Assembly (NCBI RefSeq): GCF_938018035.1
Contig: NZ_CALIJF010000260.1
Location: 1 to 9,528, forward strand
Direction: 5' to 3'
From: an uncultured Campylobacter sp.
GTDB taxonomy: Bacteria; Campylobacterota; Campylobacteria; Campylobacterales; Campylobacteraceae
Length of the DNA stretch: 9,528 nucleotides
Shown piece after piece: positions 6,056 through 9,528 of this stretch. The position numbers and the translations under genes were made by a program. Within the stretch, counting starts at the first letter, position 1; every line of letters starts with the position of its first letter. Below the pieces are notes generated by a model. It was not told the origin of the DNA, searched no databases, and saw nothing but the letters and a program-made list of their open reading frames with translations.

Positions 6056-6466
6056 ATGAGCCACGTAGAACTACTCAAAACTTGCGGTTTGAAAGCAACT
6101 CCTCAAAGATTGTGCATCCTAAAGGTGCTGGATCGCCACGAGCATCCAAGCATAGAGGACCTATACGAGGGGATCAAAGAGGACTATCCATCCATTTCGC
6201 TAGCGACGGTTTATAAAAATCTAAACACCCTGCTCGACGAAGGCGTCGTAGTCGAGGTCAATGCGCCGAATAAAAAGAGCCGCTACGACATTTATCAGAT
6301 GCCGCATATCCACGTCGTCTGCGAAAAATGCGGTAACGTCACGGATCTTTTCATGGATGATGCCTTTAATAAGGACGTTTTGAAAAACATCGAGCGCAAA
6401 GCTGGCAATTTCATCCGCAAGCTAAATATCACCGCTACGGTCGAAGACTGCGAAAAGTGTAGATAG
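6056..6466 (+). CDS. perR: Peroxide-responsive Fur-family repressor PerR
   Basis: PerR represses peroxide-defence genes and is inactivated when bound iron catalyses oxidation of its ligand histidines. The 136-residue protein has an N-terminal winged helix (KATPQR 13-18; recognition helix in SISLATVYKNLNTL 46-59) and a C-terminal dimerisation domain. The structural zinc cysteines are C89/C92 (CEKC) and C132/C135 (CEKC). Aligning by spacing to B. subtilis PerR ligands H37, D85, H91, H93 and D104 gives H30, D78, H84, H86 and D97, with the intervals preserved, so the regulatory metal site is complete. The aspartate at 78 is the residue linked to peroxide sensing in PerR. Synteny agrees: C. jejuni perR (Cj0322) follows dxs, while fur is elsewhere. 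It has its own AT-rich upstream region, so it likely starts a new transcript. The alternative, a plain Fur, is less likely. Confidence 0.9.
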   Translation: MSHVELLKTCGLKATPQRLCILKVLDRHEHPSIEDLYEGIKEDYPSISLATVYKNLNTLLDEGVVVEVNAPNKKSRYDIYQMPHIHVVCEKCGNVTDLFMDDAFNKDVLKNIERKAGNFIRKLNITATVEDCEKCR

Positions 6467-6480
6467 TTTAAAGAATTTTC

Positions 6481-6490
6481 TGCTATTATT
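6481..6490 (+). promoter_or_regulatory. Candidate -10 element for the CYTH-CHAD gene
   Basis: The 48-bp gap after perR contains TGCTATTATT (6481-6490), which looks like an extended -10 (TG-n-TATTAT) 25 bp before the next ATG. GGAGC at 6506-6510 is the likely ribosome binding site. Read-through from perR is also possible, as no terminator is seen between the genes. Confidence 0.35.
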
Positions 6491-6514
6491 ACCCACTTTA
6501 TTTTTGGAGCGGGT

Positions 6515-7933
6515 ATGCAAACTAAGCGTAAATTTTTATTGAGCGACGATTCGATTCTGCGGACGCTAGAGCGTGCGGGGCTGAAATGTCGCAAGGTAAA
6601 GATCGCTTGGTTTTATACTTCGTTCTATCCCGAAATTTACTACATCCGCCAAAACGACGAATGCTCTTTGCACCATAAAAAAGAGGATCTCAACAGACAA
6701 ACTCTAAATTTTAAAATTTCAAAAGATGATTTCAAAGAGGCTTTAAAAAGCAGGATCGCCCGAGTCGTGCAAAAGAACCGTTACGGCTTTGCCAGTGACG
6801 AAGCGGAGTTTTGGCTAGAGCTTTACGGCGGCGAGCTAAGCACGCTCGTGATTTTACGAGCGAAATTTCAAAATGAGGCGGTAAGCGCAAATTTTGATTT
6901 TGCAAAAACCTTCGGTAGCAGCGATTTTTGCGAGATCACCGACGATTATCGCTACAAAAGCCGCTATCTGGCGCGCTACGGCATCCCGCCGCGCTCGCTT
7001 GATTTCGCGCACGCCCGCAGCGTTTTTGAAAAATTTAGCCGAGTTAAATTTTTCGCGCCGCCCTATGCGGACAGCGTTAAGCTCGCGCGTTTGGCGCTTG
7101 AGCTAGCATGGACGCGAGCCTGCGCCGCAAAGGGTGAGTATCAAAAAAACCTAGCCTCCGAAGCTCTTCACGAGCTGCGCGTGCAAATCCGCAAATTTAG
7201 AGCGGTTTTGAAGCTATCCTCGCCGCTTTTCGAAACTAAAAAAAAGGATGAAATTTTAAAACTGCTCGCAGAATTTATGAGCCGCACCAATCAGCTGCGA
7301 GACCTTCACGTTTTTGCGGAGTTTTTAAAGGCCGACGACGCACCTGCAGGCTTTTTGCAGCAGCTAAATCTTATCACAAAGCGCTCTGAGGATAAAATTT
7401 TAGAATTTCTTTCTAGCGCGGAATTTGCAGATTTAAACGGCGCTATTAGCGGCTTTTTAAGCGGCGCGGACGGCATCTACGCGCGCAGCGAATATGAAAA
7501 AATTTCAAAAAAGTTCGCCTCCGCCCGCCTTTGCAAGCTGATTAAAAGCTTGCGCGCGGAGCTAAAAAATTTGCAGCAAGGCTCATCTCTACAGGCATTT
7601 CACGACGTGCGCATAGGGCTAAAGAGGCTGCGATACGCGCTTGAAATTTTTGCAAGAAGCTTTGATGAGGGTTGCGTCAGGGGGCTGTTTAAACGCACCA
7701 AGGCTGCCTGCGAGGATTTCGGCGCGCTGCAAGATATCAGCGTGTGGCAAAATTTCATCGCGATCTATCAAAAAGCAAGCAATAAAAGCGGCGTCGCGTT
7801 TGCGTATCTGCTGGCTCTGGACACCCGCCTAAACGACCGCCGCGCCGAGCTGGAGGAAAAAATTTTAAATGAAAAAGAGACTCTTTTGCGCGCTCTGAAA
7901 AGATCGCTGCGTAAAATCAAAGCATACGAATAA
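6515..7933 (+). CDS. CYTH-CHAD domain protein with a degenerate CYTH active site
   Basis: The protein has 472 residues, with no signal peptide or membrane segment, so it is probably cytoplasmic. Residues 1 to about 160 look like a CYTH (triphosphate tunnel) domain: the start KRKFLLS, the strand WLELYGGELSTLVIL (100-114) and EITDDYRYKSRYLARYG (140-156), which resembles the family's E-VT-d-rY-LA block. Residues from about 190 to 470 form a CHAD domain with its two helical repeats, each carrying a histidine-arginine signature: HELRVQIRKFR (219-229) and HDVRIGLKRLRY (363-374). CHAD domains bind polyphosphate through these basic residues, and the E. coli CYTH-CHAD protein YgiF hydrolyses triphosphate. 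Here the defining ExExK motif reads QTKRK (residues 2-6), and the acidic strand residues that help hold metal read RAK (115-117). Triphosphatase activity is therefore doubtful, and polyphosphate binding is the better guess. It sits between perR and ubiE, with 9 bp to ubiE. Confidence 0.75.
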   Translation: MQTKRKFLLSDDSILRTLERAGLKCRKVKIAWFYTSFYPEIYYIRQNDECSLHHKKEDLNRQTLNFKISKDDFKEALKSRIARVVQKNRYGFASDEAEFWLELYGGELSTLVILRAKFQNEAVSANFDFAKTFGSSDFCEITDDYRYKSRYLARYGIPPRSLDFAHARSVFEKFSRVKFFAPPYADSVKLARLALELAWTRACAAKGEYQKNLASEALHELRVQIRKFRAVLKLSSPLFETKKKDEILKLLAEFMSRTNQLRDLHVFAEFLKADDAPAGFLQQLNLITKRSEDKILEFLSSAEFADLNGAISGFLSGADGIYARSEYEKISKKFASARLCKLIKSLRAELKNLQQGSSLQAFHDVRIGLKRLRYALEIFARSFDEGCVRGLFKRTKAACEDFGALQDISVWQNFIAIYQKASNKSGVAFAYLLALDTRLNDRRAELEEKILNEKETLLRALKRSLRKIKAYE

Positions 7934-7942
7934 GGAAAGCCC

Positions 7943-8671
7943 GTGCAAAAACAGGAAAAAATCATAAAGATGTTCGATCAGATCGCGCCTACCTACGATC
8001 TGGCAAACCGCGCCATCAGCTTCGGCGTGGACGTTTCGTGGCGCAAAAAAGCGGTCGAACTGACGCTTGAAAAGCTTAAAGGAAGGCTCGTGAGTATCGC
8101 CGACGTCGCGTGCGGCACGGGCGATATGATAAGCTCATGGCGCGACGGCGCCGCGCAGCACGGCGTGCAGATCGAGCGGATCGTGGGGATCGATCCTAGC
8201 GAGGGGATGCTTGAGGTAGCGAGGCAAAAATTTCCTGGCTGCGAGTTTATCAAGGCAACCGCGGGCGCCACGACGCTGGATGACGCGAGCGTGGATATTT
8301 TAAGCATCAGCTACGGCATAAGAAACGTCGTGGAGCTGGACGCGGCGCTTGCGGAGTTTAACCGCGTCATCAAACCGGGCGGCTCGCTCGTGGTTTTGGA
8401 ATTTACCAAAGCCGCAAGCGGCGGGCTCGCGTTTAAGATCAGAGATTTTTACGTGAGTAAAATTTTGCCCAAAATCGGCGCTTTCATCTCGAAAAACAAA
8501 GAAGCCTACGAATATCTGCCAAGCTCCATCGGCAGCTTCCTAGACGCCGCGAGCTTTAGCGAAAAGCTCAAAAACGCGGACTTTGAGCTGCGCGTGCAAA
8601 AGGGCTTCAGCTTCGACGTCAGCACGCTTTTCATCGCGGAGAAAATCGCGCGGAAGAGCGACGATGCTTAG
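7943..8671 (+). CDS. ubiE: Demethylmenaquinone C-methyltransferase (UbiE/MenG)
   Basis: This SAM-dependent methyltransferase methylates the quinone ring as the final step of menaquinone synthesis; Campylobacter respires with menaquinone, so the MenG reaction is the relevant one. The 242-residue protein shows MFDQIAPTYDLANR (10-23), SAM motif I as IADVACGTGD (52-61), GIDPSEGML (82-90), the UbiE signature SYGIRNV (123-129), KPGGSLVVLEFTK (144-156) and the C-terminal KEAYEYLPSSI block (186-196). The start is a GTG, supported by AAGGA at 7932-7936 and by the match of MQKQEKII to the C. jejuni N-terminus. The gene lies 9 bp after the CYTH-CHAD gene and overlaps xseA by 8 bases, so all three are probably one transcript. 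Confidence 0.93.
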   Translation: MQKQEKIIKMFDQIAPTYDLANRAISFGVDVSWRKKAVELTLEKLKGRLVSIADVACGTGDMISSWRDGAAQHGVQIERIVGIDPSEGMLEVARQKFPGCEFIKATAGATTLDDASVDILSISYGIRNVVELDAALAEFNRVIKPGGSLVVLEFTKAASGGLAFKIRDFYVSKILPKIGAFISKNKEAYEYLPSSIGSFLDAASFSEKLKNADFELRVQKGFSFDVSTLFIAEKIARKSDDA

Positions 8672-9528
8672 CGTAAGCGAGCTCAACGCCCAAGCTAAGG
8701 CACTTTTGGAGACGAGTTTTAGCTTCGTCGAGGTCGAGGGCGAGATATCTAAGTTTAGAATTCAAAGCACGAGCGGGCACTGGTATTTTACGATCAAGGA
8801 CGCGAGCGCGGCGATCGATTGCGCGATGTTTAAATTTAACGCCGCGCGGATAAATTTTATCCCCTCCGTCGGCGATAAGCTCATCGTAAGCGGCAAGGTC
8901 TCGCTATACGCCCCCACGGGCGCGTATCAGATCCAGGTCTCAAATATCCGCAAAAGCGGCGAGGGCGAGCTGGAAGCGGCATTCGCCGCGCTAAAAGATA
9001 AGCTTAGCAAAGAGGGGCTTTTCGATGCCGCGCACAAAAAACAGCTTCCGAAATTTGCCCAAAGCATCGCAATCATCACCAGCGCAGGCTCCGCGGCACA
9101 GGCAGATATGCTTCGCACGGCGCAGAACCGCTTCGCGCTTTGCAAGATTGATCTGTATAACGCGCTAGTACAAGGCGAAGGCGCGCCTGCTTCGATCATA
9201 AGCGCTCTGCGTGCAGCCGACGCGAAGGGCTACGATGCGATCGTCATCGCTCGCGGCGGCGGCTCGCGCGAGGATCTGTGGTGCTTCAACGACGAGGCTC
9301 TGGCGCGCGCGATCTACGCGGCCAAAACGCCCGTCATCTCGGCGGTCGGGCACGAGATCGATTTTAGCATCAGCGATTTCGTAGCCGATCACCGAAGCCT
9401 CACGCCCACCGCCGCGATGATCGACCTACTGCCCGATATTTGCGCGATCTTTCAGAGCCTAGACGGCGTAAGTGACGCATTTGATAGGCTGATAAAAGAT
9501 AAAATTTCATCCGCACAAAACGTGCTGA
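8664..9528 (+). CDS. xseA: Exodeoxyribonuclease VII large subunit, 3' end beyond window
   Basis: XseA with XseB forms exonuclease VII, which degrades single-stranded DNA from both ends. The ATG at 8664, preceded by GGAAGAG at 8652-8658, opens a frame that is still open at base 9528 (288 codons; C. jejuni XseA is near 390 residues, so roughly a quarter is missing). The N-terminal OB-fold is visible at about 1-95 (FVEVEGEISKFR, GHWYFTIKD, GDKLIVSGKVSLY). The catalytic domain has IAIITSAGSAAQADMLR (135-151), ARGGGSREDLWCFNDE (196-211) and SAVGHEIDFSISDFVADHR (226-244) with LTPTAA. These match the family's RGGGS-EDLW and SAVGHE-D-DFVAD-R-TP blocks. ITSAGSAAQAD is looser than the usual ITSPTGAA-RD, but the aspartate is kept (D148). 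Gene order ubiE-xseA is as in C. jejuni. Confidence 0.93.
   Translation, partial: MLSVSELNAQAKALLETSFSFVEVEGEISKFRIQSTSGHWYFTIKDASAAIDCAMFKFNAARINFIPSVGDKLIVSGKVSLYAPTGAYQIQVSNIRKSGEGELEAAFAALKDKLSKEGLFDAAHKKQLPKFAQSIAIITSAGSAAQADMLRTAQNRFALCKIDLYNALVQGEGAPASIISALRAADAKGYDAIVIARGGGSREDLWCFNDEALARAIYAAKTPVISAVGHEIDFSISDFVADHRSLTPTAAMIDLLPDICAIFQSLDGVSDAFDRLIKDKISSAQNVL

Noticed and set aside
6056..6466. Calling the regulator Fur
   Set aside because: Ligand spacing with an aspartate at 78, the protein's close similarity to C. jejuni PerR and its position after dxs all favour PerR.
6894..7106. Second plus-strand frame inside the CYTH-CHAD gene
   Set aside because: It is an alternate-frame shadow; the main frame carries clear CYTH and CHAD motifs throughout.
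1..9528. tRNA, rRNA, insertion sequence or prophage elements
   Set aside because: None was seen: no cloverleaf-like segments, transposase motifs or terminal inverted repeats, and the only gaps between genes are under 70 bp.

Overview
The window is about half G+C and reads as a Campylobacter chromosome. The gene order permease, lysA, (orf), pheA, hisC, dxs, perR, (orf), ubiE, xseA follows the C. jejuni block Cj0313-Cj0325. Two features point to C. gracilis rather than C. jejuni: the base composition is far higher than in C. jejuni, and the flagellar genes fliF, fliG and fliH, which lie between hisC and dxs in C. jejuni, are absent without trace. C. gracilis is the aflagellate, higher-GC species. 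The species call is inference; the genus call is strong.

Layout, all on the + strand. 1-83: last codons of an LptF/LptG-type permease. 91-101: likely lysA promoter. 129-5990: a tightly packed run of lysA, a repeat-built orf of unknown function, pheA, hisC and dxs. Every junction overlaps, so they are probably co-transcribed; they serve lysine/diaminopimelate, phenylalanine, histidine and isoprenoid synthesis. 5991-6055: the only substantial AT-rich intergenic control region in the window, ahead of perR. 6056-6466: perR, a peroxide-sensing Fur-family repressor with a complete set of metal ligands. 6515-7933: a CYTH-CHAD protein whose CYTH half lacks the catalytic acidic residues. 7943-8671: ubiE/menG, the menaquinone methyltransferase. 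8664 to the end: xseA, cut off by the window edge.

The unusual material lies between about 1059 and 1960. LysA carries an extra loop of about 75-80 residues built from degenerate repeats centred on GAATTC. Directly after it, a small basic orf is largely a degenerate 30-bp tandem array centred on TTTAAATTT. Both cores are instances of RAATTY, the hexamer methylated by CtsM in C. jejuni to mark DNA for natural transformation. A hand count finds a little over 80 RAATTY sites in the whole window, against roughly 9 expected by chance, and they occur in all three codon phases. The hypothesis worth testing is that these repeats are dense clusters of a DNA-level self-recognition word that have expanded inside and next to a housekeeping gene.

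No RNA genes, insertion sequences, CRISPR arrays or convincing intrinsic terminators were seen. No gene-free stretch exceeds 300 bases.
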